DNA of 64,000 bases from Arthrobacter livingstonensis (GTDB lineage Bacteria > Actinomycetota > Actinomycetes > Actinomycetales > Micrococcaceae), in assembly GCF_003219815.1 (NCBI RefSeq), contig NZ_QJVD01000011.1, forward strand, positions 1-64,000, given 5' to 3'. Shown here piece by piece: positions 1 through 9,017 of the stretch. The notes under the pieces were generated by a model. That model saw only the letters and a program-made list of their open reading frames with translations. It was not told the DNA's origin and did no database searches. Within the stretch, counting starts at the first letter, position 1; every line of letters starts with the position of its first letter. Made by a program: the position numbers and the translations under genes.

Positions 1-408
1 CCCGTTCGGGCGGGGACCGCCCCTATGGTGACCGGAAGCCTGCCGGCGACCGTCCCTACGGGAACCGTGACGACCGCGGCAGCCAGGGCGGACGCCCCGC
101 CGGCGATCGCGACAACCGCGGCGGCTACGGTGACCGTCCGGCCCGTTCGGGCGGGGACCGCCCCTATGGTGACCGGAAGCCTGCCGGCGACCGTCCCTAC
201 GGGAACCGTGACGACCGCGGCAGCCAGGGCGGACGCCCCGCCGGCGATCGCGACAACCGCGGCGGCTACGGTGACCGTCCGGCCCGTTCGGGCGGGGACC
301 GCCCCTATGGTGACCGGAAGCCTGCGGGCGACCGTCCCTACGGGAACCGTGACGACCGCGGCGGCCAGGGCGGACGCGACAACCGCGGCGGCTACGGTGA
401 CCGACCGG
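1..408 (+). repeat. In-frame tandem repeat, 141-bp unit
   Basis: Copies begin at 1, 142 and 283. The first two 141-bp units look identical and the third is 126 bp, missing five codons (PAGDR). A more degenerate version continues to about 660. All unit lengths are multiples of three, so the repeat keeps the reading frame and adds 47 (or 42) residues per unit. The near-identity suggests recent expansion. Copies may continue left of the window. Confidence 0.9.
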
Positions 409-1688
409 CCCGTTCAGGCGGGGACCGTGACAACCGCGGCGCCGACCGCCCCATTGTCAACGGCCGCCGCGAAGACCGCAAGCCTTTTGGCGACCGCGAC
501 CGCGACCGTGACAACCACGGCGGCGACCGCCCCTACGGCAACCGGGATGACCACAAGCCCTCCGGCGACCGCGACAGCCGCGGTGGCAGCTACGGCGACC
601 GTCCAGCCCGTTCGGTTGGCGACCGCCCCTACAACAGCCGCCCGCAAGGCGGCCGCGAGGACAGCGGACCGCGCACGCCGCCGGCACGCAATGCAGCGGA
701 CCTGCGCAGCTCCAACCGCCCTGACCGGGAGCGTTCACCGCAGATCGACAACGACGTCACCGGCGAAGAGCTCGACAAGGTTACGCGTGCCCAGCTGCGC
801 ATTCTGGACTCCCGCAACAACGAATGGGTCTCCAAGCACCTGGTCATGGCCGGCCGCCTAATTGACTTCGAGCCAGAACTGGCCTTTGAGCACGCATTGG
901 CGGCCAGCCGCCGTGGCGGTCGCCTGGCCTGCGTCCGCGAAGCCGTCGCCATGACCGCCTACGCGGCCGGAAACTACTCCGAGGCACTTCGCGAACTGCG
1001 CACCTACCGCCGCATCAGCGGCTCAAACGTGCACTTGCCGCTCATGGCCGATTGTGAGCGGGGGCTGGGCCGTCCCGACAAGGCACTTGACCTGATTCAG
1101 TCCGAGGACGCCGCATCACTGGACACCGCCGGCAAGGTGGAGCTGGCCATTGTTGAATCCGGTGCCCGCGGCGACCTGGGAGAGTTGGACGCAGCCTTGT
1201 CCGCCCTGGAAATCCCACAGCTGGACATCAACCGCGCTTTCTCCTTCAGTCCGCGCCTCTTCCGCGCCTACGGCATGGTGCTGCGCGCCGCCGGCCGCAA
1301 GGATGAGGCCAAGACTTGGGAACGACAGGCACTTGTGGCTGAGGAAGCCCTTGGCCTGGATGACAGCACTGACTCGATCATCGTCGATCTGGGTGACGAC
1401 GAGGATATTCCCTTGGATGCACCGCGTGTCCGTGTCTCCGATGTCATGGTCCCGGCCACCGCGCCGACGGCCGTGCAGCAGGACGAAGCGGACCACGACC
1501 ACGTTGAGACCGAGGTCGACGACGCCGAATCGGACTACTTTGAATCCGACGACGCCGAGTCCGACGAAGACAGTGCCGACGACGATCTCGACGAGCCCAA
1601 AGAGCGGGACGAAGATCTCGACAAGGCCAGCGACCGCGACGACAAGGCCGATCCCGTGGACGGCGAGCACGATCAGCAGGAGGACTAG
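1..1688 (+). CDS. Helical-repeat (TPR-like) protein with repetitive Arg/Gly/Asp N-terminal region, 5' partial
   Basis: The frame is open from position 3 without a stop, so the gene begins left of the window; the first ATG at 846 is internal. Three parts are visible. About the first 220 codons are low-complexity, rich in Arg, Gly, Asp, Pro and Tyr, with GGDRPYGDRKP-type repeats. A helical region follows (about 780-1370) with alternating A/L/E/R helices such as FEPELAFEHALAASRRGG, resembling tetratricopeptide repeats. The C-terminus (about 1480-1688) is very acidic, dominated by Asp and Glu. It sits directly upstream of the HAD phosphatase, matching the place of Rv1691 in M. tuberculosis. The basic tail could bind RNA or acidic partners; that is inference. 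Confidence 0.85.
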   Translation, partial: RSGGDRPYGDRKPAGDRPYGNRDDRGSQGGRPAGDRDNRGGYGDRPARSGGDRPYGDRKPAGDRPYGNRDDRGSQGGRPAGDRDNRGGYGDRPARSGGDRPYGDRKPAGDRPYGNRDDRGGQGGRDNRGGYGDRPARSGGDRDNRGADRPIVNGRREDRKPFGDRDRDRDNHGGDRPYGNRDDHKPSGDRDSRGGSYGDRPARSVGDRPYNSRPQGGREDSGPRTPPARNAADLRSSNRPDRERSPQIDNDVTGEELDKVTRAQLRILDSRNNEWVSKHLVMAGRLIDFEPELAFEHALAASRRGGRLACVREAVAMTAYAAGNYSEALRELRTYRRISGSNVHLPLMADCERGLGRPDKALDLIQSEDAASLDTAGKVELAIVESGARGDLGELDAALSALEIPQLDINRAFSFSPRLFRAYGMVLRAAGRKDEAKTWERQALVAEEALGLDDSTDSIIVDLGDDEDIPLDAPRVRVSDVMVPATAPTAVQQDEADHDHVETEVDDAESDYFESDDAESDEDSADDDLDEPKERDEDLDKASDRDDKADPVDGEHDQQED

Positions 1689-1692
1689 CGTT

Positions 1693-2718
1693 TTGCTCCG
1701 GGAGACTTTGCTCACTGGATTTGACGCCGTGCTGGCTGATCTGGACGGCGTGGTGTACGCCGGACCCAGCGCCATCCCCGGCGCCATAGACGCCCTCGTG
1801 GGCTTGGCAGGCGTCAACGTCAAGCTGGGCTACGTGACCAACAATGCGTCGCGCACCCCGGCCCACGTGGCAGCGCATCTGCGCGAACTCGGCGCACCCG
1901 CCGACGACGATCAGGTGGTCAGCTCGGCCCAGGCCGGCGCCGCCCTTCTGGCGGAAAAGTTCCCGAAGGGCAGCAAGGTCCTCGTCGTCGGCAGCAAGGC
2001 GCTGGTCCGCGAGATCGAACTGGTGGGCATGAAGTCCGTGGAAAGCGCCAAGGACGCCCCCGACGTCGTCATCCAGGGCTTTGAACCCAGCCTGGTCTGG
2101 ACGGAACTTGCAGAGGCTGCGTTTGCCATCAACGGCGGCGCCGCCTGGATCGCGACCAACACCGACATGACCATTCCGCGCGACCGGGGGATCGCCCCCG
2201 GCAACGGGACGCTCGTCGCGGCAGTGCGTGCCGCCGTCGATCATGACCCGGTGGTGGCCGGCAAGCCGGAAGCGCCCCTGTTCCACACGGCAGCCAAGCG
2301 CCTCGGCGCCAGCGCCCCGCTGGTGATCGGAGACCGACTGGACACCGACATCCTCGGCGGCAACAACGCCGGCATGGCCACCGCGCTGGTGCTCACGGGG
2401 ATTGACACCGCCGAATCAGCGCTCAAGGCAAGGTCCGCCGAACGGCCCCGGTTCATCATTGAAACGCTCAAGGATTTGTACCAGCCGTATCCGGAAGTCA
2501 CGGAGACGGACGGCGTTTTCACGTGTGGCAGCGAATCGGCCACCGTTGAGAACGGCACCATCACTCTATCCAAGTCACAGAGCAGCGAAATCAATGGGTG
2601 GCGCGCCGTGTGTGCCGCCTGGTGGGCCGCCGTGCCGGAGTCGGACACGGTGACCGAGCCGCAGCTGACGTTTGCGCAAAAGATGACGGTGAACGAGACG
2701 GCGGACTCCGGTGAGTGA
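1693..2718 (+). CDS. HAD-superfamily hydrolase (NagD/p-nitrophenylphosphatase-like)
   Basis: Predicted 341-residue phosphatase. The TTG start at 1693 was chosen because AGGAGG lies at 1678-1683, nine bases upstream. HAD motif I is DLDG (D16 and D18 are the expected nucleophile and acid/base). The TNN motif follows near residue 50, then a cap domain, then GKPEAPLF and the motif IV stretch IGDRLDTDILGG that binds Mg2+. The order fits subclass IIA (NagD-like). About 80 residues follow the catalytic core and may be a regulatory extension. It lies 4 bp after the TPR gene and overlaps the next small gene by 8 bp, so it is part of an operon. The M. tuberculosis positional counterpart, Rv1692, is reported as a phosphatase; the substrate here is not readable. 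Confidence 0.9.
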   Translation: MLRETLLTGFDAVLADLDGVVYAGPSAIPGAIDALVGLAGVNVKLGYVTNNASRTPAHVAAHLRELGAPADDDQVVSSAQAGAALLAEKFPKGSKVLVVGSKALVREIELVGMKSVESAKDAPDVVIQGFEPSLVWTELAEAAFAINGGAAWIATNTDMTIPRDRGIAPGNGTLVAAVRAAVDHDPVVAGKPEAPLFHTAAKRLGASAPLVIGDRLDTDILGGNNAGMATALVLTGIDTAESALKARSAERPRFIIETLKDLYQPYPEVTETDGVFTCGSESATVENGTITLSKSQSSEINGWRAVCAAWWAAVPESDTVTEPQLTFAQKMTVNETADSGE

Positions 2719-2935
2719 GAATCCGGACCCTTCTGCGGATGGCGCCTCCGGGACGGCCGACCCCGCTGTGGACGCCATCGTGACCCGCGCAGGGGAAGCA
2801 ACCTCGCTGCCCACCGCGGACCACAACGGCCTGTACACCTCGCTCATGGAGCAGCTGCAGCGCGAACTCGACGCCGATCCCGCAGCGGGCATGGCCGGCG
2901 GCCCCGCCAACGGCACCAAGGGCGGGGCCGCATGA
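2711..2935 (+). CDS. Small conserved-position protein between HAD phosphatase and tlyA
   Basis: 74 residues, GTG start overlapping the upstream gene by 8 bp, with its TGA inside the ATGA that starts tlyA. The sequence is acidic and Ala/Gly-rich at both ends with one predicted amphipathic helix (about residues 40-55, LYTSLMEQLQRELDADP). No signal peptide, membrane segment or catalytic motif is visible. Tight coupling on both sides makes it a likely real gene, and M. tuberculosis has a small gene (Rv1693) at the same place. No function can be assigned. Confidence 0.75.
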   Translation: MSENPDPSADGASGTADPAVDAIVTRAGEATSLPTADHNGLYTSLMEQLQRELDADPAAGMAGGPANGTKGGAA

Positions 2936-3738
2936 CCCGTCTCGACCAGGAACTGGTGAACCGCAAGCTGGCGCGGTCGCGCACGCTGGCGGCGAGGTTG
3001 ATCAAGGCCGGGCAGGTAAACGTCAACGGCACGACGGCGGCGAAGGCCTCCGAAGCCGTAAGTGCGGAAACTGGCATTGAACTGGCCGCCACCGCCAGCC
3101 CGGACTACGTTTCCCGGGCAGGGCACAAGCTGGCCGGGGCCCTCTCGCATTTCCCGGAAGTCACTGTGGCCGGCAAGTTCTGCTTTGACGCCGGGGCCTC
3201 CACCGGCGGTTTCACTGACGTGCTCCTGCGCAAGGGCGCAACACGGGTGGCCGCCGTCGATGTGGGCCACGGACAGCTGGTGCGGGAACTGCGCGAGGAC
3301 ACCCGCGTGGACGTCCATGAAGGCGTGAACATCCGGTACATGGAGGCCGCGGAAATAGGCGGCCAGGCAGACCTGACCGTCTGCGACCTCTCCTTCATCT
3401 CGCTGACCATGGTCATGGGACCGCTCGCGCTCGCGACACGCCCGGGCGGTGACCTTTTGCTGATGGTGAAACCGCAGTTTGAGGTGGGCCGGGAACGGCT
3501 GGCGAGGACCGGCGTTGTGAGCAGCGAAAACGAACGCAGGCGCGCCGTGGAACTCGTGGCCCGGGCCGCCGTCGCCAACGGGCTCGTGCTGCGCGGCCTG
3601 GGCCCCAGCACACTCCCCGGCCAGGAGGGAAATGTTGAGTATTTTCTGTGGGCAAGCCGTGAACTGTCGGCGCAGCCACATAAGATCGAAGAACAGGGCA
3701 GTGCCGTCGAGGAACTGCTGGCACAGCTCTGGCCCTGA
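2932..3738 (+). CDS. tlyA: TlyA family rRNA (cytidine-2'-O)-methyltransferase
   Basis: 268 residues. In characterised members TlyA methylates 2'-O of cytidines in 16S and 23S rRNA using SAM, which affects capreomycin/viomycin sensitivity. An N-terminal S4 RNA-binding domain covers about residues 1-60 (LDQELVNRKLARSRTLA). It is followed by an FtsJ/RrmJ-like Rossmann fold with the SAM-binding loop DAGASTGGFTDVLL. The usual family length is about 270. The ATG overlaps the upstream stop (ATGA), so translation is probably coupled. NAD kinase and recN follow, the classical actinobacterial order. Confidence 0.95.
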   Translation: MTRLDQELVNRKLARSRTLAARLIKAGQVNVNGTTAAKASEAVSAETGIELAATASPDYVSRAGHKLAGALSHFPEVTVAGKFCFDAGASTGGFTDVLLRKGATRVAAVDVGHGQLVRELREDTRVDVHEGVNIRYMEAAEIGGQADLTVCDLSFISLTMVMGPLALATRPGGDLLLMVKPQFEVGRERLARTGVVSSENERRRAVELVARAAVANGLVLRGLGPSTLPGQEGNVEYFLWASRELSAQPHKIEEQGSAVEELLAQLWP

Positions 3739-3765
3739 CGCCTACCTTTGAGGAAACCCAAGCAC

Positions 3766-4830
3766 ATGACACGCCGCGTCTTGATTCTGGCCCACACGGG
3801 GCGCGAGGAATCGATGATTGCCGCCCTTGAGGCGTGCGTGCAGCTCCATGCCAACAATATTGTGCCGGTCATGTACGCCGATGAACTGGCCGACATGACC
3901 GGTTATCTGGGCGTTTCCGACGTCAGCATGGAGATCCTGGACCGGGACGTCACTTTGGCCGACATTGAACTGGTCATGGTGCTTGGCGGCGACGGCACCA
4001 TCCTGCGTGCGGCCGAACTGGTCCGCGACCATGACCTCCCGCTACTGGGCGTGAACCTGGGCCATGTGGGATTCCTGGCCGAAAGCGAACGGGCCGATCT
4101 GATCCAAACAGTGGACTGGGTGGTGCGCCGCGAATACTCGGTGGAGGAGCGAATGACCCTGGACGTGAAGGTCCGGGTCAAGGGAAAGGTGGTCACCCAC
4201 ACCTGGGCGCTCAACGAGGTGGCGCTGGAAAAAGGCAACCGCGAACGCATGATCGAAGTGGTCACCGAAGTGGACGGCCGCCCGTTGAGTTCCTTTGGCT
4301 GCGACGGCGTGGTCATGGCCACCCCCACCGGGTCCACGGCCTACGCCTTCTCCGCCGGCGGGCCCGTGGTGTGGCCCGAGGTGGAGGCCCTGCTCATGGT
4401 GCCCATCAGCGCCCACGCGCTCTTTGCCAAGCCGCTCGTGGTGGCACCGACGTCCACGCTCGCCGTGGAGGTGCTCACCCGCAACGGAGCCTACGGCGTG
4501 ATCTGGTGCGACGGCCGCCGCACCGTGGACCTGCTGCCCGGCGCCCGCATCGAGGTGACCCGCTCCAGCAAACCGGTGAAACTGGCACGCACGCAGCAGT
4601 CCCCGTTCTCCGAGCGCCTGGTGCGCAAGTTTGAGCTGCCCGTGCAGGGCTGGCGCGGGCCTAGCGCCGAGGAAACGCCGCCGCCCACCACCCAGCTGCC
4701 CATCATCAGGACGCCCAAGCCCAAGTCGCAGCTGGAAGGGCCTCCCACCGGACCGCCGCCGCTGGTCCCGGACCTGACCGTCACCAACGAGCCGAACAAC
4801 CTTGAGGGGGTCGCGCCACTTCATGATTGA
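3766..4830 (+). CDS. nadK: NAD kinase
   Basis: 354 residues from the ATG at 3766, which has GAGGAA about 10 bases upstream; an in-frame TTG at 3748 is less likely. The enzyme phosphorylates NAD to NADP with ATP or polyphosphate. Family motifs are GGDGT at residues 74-78, NLGHVGFLAE, and the conserved TPTGSTAY nucleotide-binding segment. The last ~65 residues are Pro/Thr-rich and probably disordered, longer than in most homologues. The gene ends inside recN (8-bp overlap), matching the ppnK-recN pair of M. tuberculosis. Confidence 0.95.
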   Translation: MTRRVLILAHTGREESMIAALEACVQLHANNIVPVMYADELADMTGYLGVSDVSMEILDRDVTLADIELVMVLGGDGTILRAAELVRDHDLPLLGVNLGHVGFLAESERADLIQTVDWVVRREYSVEERMTLDVKVRVKGKVVTHTWALNEVALEKGNRERMIEVVTEVDGRPLSSFGCDGVVMATPTGSTAYAFSAGGPVVWPEVEALLMVPISAHALFAKPLVVAPTSTLAVEVLTRNGAYGVIWCDGRRTVDLLPGARIEVTRSSKPVKLARTQQSPFSERLVRKFELPVQGWRGPSAEETPPPTTQLPIIRTPKPKSQLEGPPTGPPPLVPDLTVTNEPNNLEGVAPLHD

Positions 4831-6553
4831 GGAAATACGGATCCGCGACCTCGGGGTCATTTCCGAGTCCACGCTGCCCCTGGGCCCGGGCCTGAGCGTC
4901 GTCAGCGGTGAAACCGGCGCCGGAAAGACGATGGTGGTGACCGCCGTCGGACTTCTGCTGGGAAACCGTGCCGATGCGGGAGCCGTGCGCACCGGGGCCA
5001 AGAGCGCTTCCGCCGAGGCCACGCTCACCCTCCCCGCCGGGCATGCCGCCCTGGCACGTGCCCTGGAGGCCGGCGCCGACATTGACGAGTTCGACGGCGG
5101 CGCGGAGCTGATCCTGGCCCGCACGGTGGGTGCCGACGGGCGCAGCCGGGCGCATGTGGGTGGCCGCAGTGCCCCGATTGGCGTGCTGGCCGAGCTGGGG
5201 GAGACCCTGGTGGCGGTGCACGGGCAGTCGGACCAGATCCGGCTCAAGGGTGCCGGTCCCCAGCGTGAAGCGCTGGACAAGTTTGCCGCCGAGGCGCAAA
5301 AGTCGTTTCCCGCCGCGATGGCGAAGTACCGGGCCGTTTTTGAGCGGTGGCGGGCAGCGCAGGTGGAGCTGGAACTGCTGCGCACCTCCAGCCGGGAGCG
5401 GCTGCGTGAGGCCGAGTCGCTGACGGCAGCGCTGGCGGAGATCGACGCCGTGGAGCCTCTGGAGGCCGAGGACGAGCTCCTGAAGGCCGAGACCGTAAAG
5501 CTGGGCAACGTGGAGGAGCTGCGCCGGGCTTCCCTGGGCGCCCATGAGGCGTTGATTGCCGAGGACTATGGCGACGGGGCGGATGCCGTAACGCTGGTGG
5601 ACACGGCCAAGCGCCTTTTGGAGACCGCGGCCGAATCCGATGACGCACTGGGTGAACTGGGAAAACGCGTCTCCGAGGTGGGGTATCTGCTGGCAGACAT
5701 TGCCCGGGACCTGGCCGGCTATGCGACATCGCTGGACACTGAGGGGCCGGGCCGGCTCGCCGAGCTGGAGGACCGCCGCGGTGAACTGGCGGTGCTGGTC
5801 CGCAAGTACGCACCCAGCATTGACGAGGTGCTGGTGTGGGCGGACACGGCCCGTGCACGGCTGGCGGAGCTCACCGACGACTCCGGCCGGATAGAAACGC
5901 TGGAGGCCGAGGTTGCGGCCGCACTGCTTGAGCTGGAGACGCTCGCTGCAGATGTCACGAAGCTTCGCCGGTCCGCGGCGGACAAGCTGTCACGACAGGT
6001 CAGCGCCGAGCTGAAGGCGCTGGCCATGCCCGACGCCAGGCTTGTCATTGAGCTGGCACCGGCCGAACGCGGCATCCATGGCGCCGACGACATCACGTTC
6101 CTGCTCCAGCCGCACGCCGGCGCTTCGCCGCGGCCGCTGGGCAAGGGGGCCTCCGGCGGCGAGCTCTCCCGGGTGATGCTGGCGCTGGAAGTGGTGCTGG
6201 CCGCCGTCGACCCCGTCCCCACGTTCGTGTTCGACGAGGTGGACTCGGGGGTGGGGGGCAAGGCCGCCGTTGAAATTGGGCGCCGGCTGGCCATGCTGGC
6301 CCGGCACGTCCAGGTCCTGGTGGTCACCCACCTGCCGCAGGTGGCGGCGTTTGCGGACCAGCACATTTTGGTGACGAAAAGCTCTGTGGGCAATAACTCC
6401 TCCGGGGGCATCACGACCAGCAATGTGCGGCTTTTGGATGATGGGGAGCGGGTGCGTGAACTGGCCCGGATGCTGGCAGGGCAGGAGGATTCGGCAACGG
6501 CACAGGCCCACGCCAGGGAACTGCTGGCGGACGCCCGTGCGGCAACACCGTAG
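4823..6553 (+). CDS. recN: DNA repair ATPase RecN
   Basis: 576 residues, SMC-like protein of double-strand break repair. The Walker A motif GETGAGKT is near residue 35. A long Glu/Ala/Leu-rich helical region (about 160-380) should form the coiled coil. The ABC signature GKGASGGELSRV and Walker B VFDEVDSGVGG follow near 440-485. The ATG at 4823 overlaps the NAD kinase stop by 8 bp and a GAGGGGG stretch lies upstream. Length is normal for RecN. It ends 89 bp before pyrG; the two genes that sit between recN and pyrG in M. tuberculosis (Rv1697, Rv1698) are absent. Confidence 0.95.
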   Translation: MIEEIRIRDLGVISESTLPLGPGLSVVSGETGAGKTMVVTAVGLLLGNRADAGAVRTGAKSASAEATLTLPAGHAALARALEAGADIDEFDGGAELILARTVGADGRSRAHVGGRSAPIGVLAELGETLVAVHGQSDQIRLKGAGPQREALDKFAAEAQKSFPAAMAKYRAVFERWRAAQVELELLRTSSRERLREAESLTAALAEIDAVEPLEAEDELLKAETVKLGNVEELRRASLGAHEALIAEDYGDGADAVTLVDTAKRLLETAAESDDALGELGKRVSEVGYLLADIARDLAGYATSLDTEGPGRLAELEDRRGELAVLVRKYAPSIDEVLVWADTARARLAELTDDSGRIETLEAEVAAALLELETLAADVTKLRRSAADKLSRQVSAELKALAMPDARLVIELAPAERGIHGADDITFLLQPHAGASPRPLGKGASGGELSRVMLALEVVLAAVDPVPTFVFDEVDSGVGGKAAVEIGRRLAMLARHVQVLVVTHLPQVAAFADQHILVTKSSVGNNSSGGITTSNVRLLDDGERVRELARMLAGQEDSATAQAHARELLADARAATP

Positions 6554-6628
6554 GAAGAACCCGTTTTACGCAGTGTTTGGCACCATGGTGGCAGACCTTG
6601 AAAGAACCCATGCTGGCTCAATAGATGA

Positions 6629-6634
6629 TAGGCT
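6629..6634 (+). promoter_or_regulatory. Candidate -10 element for a leaderless pyrG transcript
   Basis: TAGGCT ends eight bases before the GTG at 6643, the spacing expected when transcription starts at or next to the start codon. No Shine-Dalgarno sequence precedes that GTG. No good -35 is visible at the normal distance; TTGAAA at 6598-6603 is too far upstream. Confidence 0.4.
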
Positions 6635-6642
6635 CGAATTCC

Positions 6643-8331
6643 GTGGTGCAACGATCAAATTCCCGGTTCAGTGGTCAGTCCAAGACGACCAAACACATCT
6701 TCGTCACCGGCGGTGTCGCGTCATCGCTCGGCAAGGGGTTGACGGCGTCCAGCCTCGGCCATCTTCTCCGTGCACGCGGCCTTTCGGTCACAATGCAAAA
6801 GCTCGATCCCTACCTCAACGTGGATCCGGGCACAATGAATCCCTTCCAGCACGGTGAAGTCTTCGTCACGGACGACGGCGCCGAAACGGATCTCGACATC
6901 GGCCACTACGAGCGCTTCCTGGACGAAAACCTCGAAGGCTCCGCCAATGTCACCACCGGCCAGGTGTATTCCACGGTGATCGCGAAGGAACGCCGCGGCG
7001 AATACCTGGGCGACACCGTCCAGGTCATCCCGCACATCACCGATGAAATCAAGCGCCGCATGCGCCTGCCCGCCGAGGGACCCGACGCCCCCGACGTCAT
7101 CATCACCGAAATTGGCGGCACCGTGGGCGACATCGAGTCCCAGCCGTTCCTGGAGTCCGCACGCCAGGTGCGCCAGGACGTGGGCCGCAACAACGTGTTC
7201 TTCGCCCATGTGTCCCTGGTGCCCTACATTGGCCCGTCGCAGGAACTGAAAACCAAGCCCACGCAGCACTCCGTGGCCGCACTGCGCTCCCTGGGCATCC
7301 AGCCCGACGCCATCATCCTGCGCTCCGACCGCGTCCTGCCCGAAGCGATGCACGCCAAGATCGGCCGTGCCTGCGATGTCGACGTGGAAGCCGTGATCGG
7401 CTGCCCGGACGCGCCGAGCATCTATGACATCCCGAAAACGCTGCACTCGCAGGGCCTGGACTCCTACATCGTCCGCGCGCTGGACCTGCCGTTCAAGGAC
7501 GTGGACTGGACCAAGTGGGACAAACTGCTCGAGGCCGTCCACAACCCGTCCCACGACGTTGAGATCGCCCTGGTGGGCAAGTACATCGAACTGCCTGACG
7601 CCTACCTGTCCGTGACCGAGGCCCTGCGCGCCGGCGGCTTTGCCAACAGCACGAGGGTCAAGATCCGCTGGGTCCCTTCCGACGACTGCGCCACGGAAGC
7701 GGGTGCCATTCATGCGCTCTCCGATGTGGACGGCATCTGCGTGCCCGGCGGCTTCGGCATCCGCGGCCTGGAAGGCAAGCTCGGCGCCCTGAAGTATGCC
7801 CGCGAAAACCAGCTTCCCACCCTGGGCCTGTGCCTTGGCCTGCAGTGCATGGTCATCGAGTATGCCCGCGACGTGGTGGGCCTGGACGGGGCGTCCTCCT
7901 CCGAGTTTGATGCGAACCCGAAGTACCCGGTCATCGCCACCATGGAAGAGCAGCTGGACATTGTGGACGGCAAGGGCGACCTTGGCGGCACCATGCGCCT
8001 GGGCCTGTACCCGGCCGTTCTCACCAAGGGCTCGGTCATTGCCGAAACCTATGGCAGGACCGAGGTTGCCGAGCGGCACCGCCACCGCTACGAGGTGAAC
8101 AACAAGTACCGCGAGCAGATTGCTGCGGCAGGGCTCGTCTTCTCGGGCACGTCGCCGGACGGCAAGCTCGTGGAATTTGTTGAATTGCCCCGCGAGGTGC
8201 ACCCGTACTACGTCTCCACCCAGGCCCACCCGGAACTGAGTTCGCGCCCGACCCGCCCGCACCCGCTCTTTGCCGGCCTGATCGCCGCAGCGCTGGATCG
8301 CCAGAACGCCACCCGGCTGCTGGAGGTCTAG
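6643..8331 (+). CDS. pyrG: CTP synthase
   Basis: About 562 residues. Converts UTP to CTP with glutamine (or ammonia) and ATP. The N-terminal amidoligase domain starts with [18 protein letters not shown]. The C-terminal glutamine amidotransferase domain has the nucleophile Cys in GLCLGLQCM and the His/Glu pair in AHPELSS. I chose GTG 6643 because the -10-like TAGGCT lies just upstream and homologues begin near this VQRSNSRF stretch; an ATG at 6625 would add six residues but has no SD and overlaps the putative promoter. The stop TAG shares its G with the GTG of the Nudix gene, so these two are translationally coupled. Confidence 0.95.
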   Translation: MVQRSNSRFSGQSKTTKHIFVTGGVASSLGKGLTASSLGHLLRARGLSVTMQKLDPYLNVDPGTMNPFQHGEVFVTDDGAETDLDIGHYERFLDENLEGSANVTTGQVYSTVIAKERRGEYLGDTVQVIPHITDEIKRRMRLPAEGPDAPDVIITEIGGTVGDIESQPFLESARQVRQDVGRNNVFFAHVSLVPYIGPSQELKTKPTQHSVAALRSLGIQPDAIILRSDRVLPEAMHAKIGRACDVDVEAVIGCPDAPSIYDIPKTLHSQGLDSYIVRALDLPFKDVDWTKWDKLLEAVHNPSHDVEIALVGKYIELPDAYLSVTEALRAGGFANSTRVKIRWVPSDDCATEAGAIHALSDVDGICVPGGFGIRGLEGKLGALKYARENQLPTLGLCLGLQCMVIEYARDVVGLDGASSSEFDANPKYPVIATMEEQLDIVDGKGDLGGTMRLGLYPAVLTKGSVIAETYGRTEVAERHRHRYEVNNKYREQIAAAGLVFSGTSPDGKLVEFVELPREVHPYYVSTQAHPELSSRPTRPHPLFAGLIAAALDRQNATRLLEV

Positions 8332-9017
8332 TGACCGCGCCCGGTACACCGCCGACGGTGGACACCTTGCACCAGGCGGGGGAGCCGGTGGCTGATGTTC
8401 CCAGCCACAGGCCCCTGCAGTCATCATCGACGGTGTACCGGGGCCGCATCTGGGACGTCGTCTCAGACACCTTCAGCCTGACCCCGGGCGCTGCGCCGCT
8501 CACGCGCGACTACATCGCGCATCCGGGAGCCGTGGCCGTGGTGGTGCTCAATGACCGCAACCAGGTGCTGCTCCTGAGCCAGTACCGCCACCCCGTCCAA
8601 ATGGTCCTGTGGGAGATCCCGGCCGGCCTGCTGGACATCGAGGGTGAGGACTTTGTGGTGGGAGCCGCGCGCGAACTGGCGGAGGAAGCTGACATTGCCT
8701 GCGCCGAGTGGCACGTGCTGACCGACTTCTTTACCACCCCCGGCTCTTCCAGTGAGGCCATCCGGATCTACTTGGCACGGGGGCTGTCCGAGGTGCCCGA
8801 AGCCGACCGGCACGTGCGCACGGAGGAGGAAGCGGAGATCGCGTTCCGCTGGGTTGACCTCGAGGAAGCAGCCGCCGCCGTGCTGGAGGGGCGCATTCAC
8901 AACCCGTCCGCCGTCGTCGGCATCCTGGCAGCCTCGGCGGCGGCCCGGAGCGGCTTCGCCACCCTGCGTGAAGCCGGCGCCCCTTGGCCGGAGCACCCCA
9001 GCCAACGCGGCAAATGA
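8331..9017 (+). CDS. Nudix hydrolase, ADP-ribose pyrophosphatase type
   Basis: 228 residues, GTG start sharing one base with the pyrG stop. The Nudix helix is readable as GLLDIEGED followed by ARELAEEAD, the form typical of ADP-ribose pyrophosphatases; the usual Gly after the EE pair is Asp here. Such enzymes split ADP-ribose into AMP and ribose-5-phosphate. The order pyrG-Nudix-xerD matches Rv1699-Rv1701, whose Nudix member is an ADPRase. Substrate is inferred from motif and context. Confidence 0.9.
   Translation: MTAPGTPPTVDTLHQAGEPVADVPSHRPLQSSSTVYRGRIWDVVSDTFSLTPGAAPLTRDYIAHPGAVAVVVLNDRNQVLLLSQYRHPVQMVLWEIPAGLLDIEGEDFVVGAARELAEEADIACAEWHVLTDFFTTPGSSSEAIRIYLARGLSEVPEADRHVRTEEEAEIAFRWVDLEEAAAAVLEGRIHNPSAVVGILAASAAARSGFATLREAGAPWPEHPSQRGK

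Noticed and set aside
25-861. Frame-1 ORF rich in Thr/Ala at the left end
   Set aside because: Repeat translation out of phase; the frame-3 reading continues into a proper protein.
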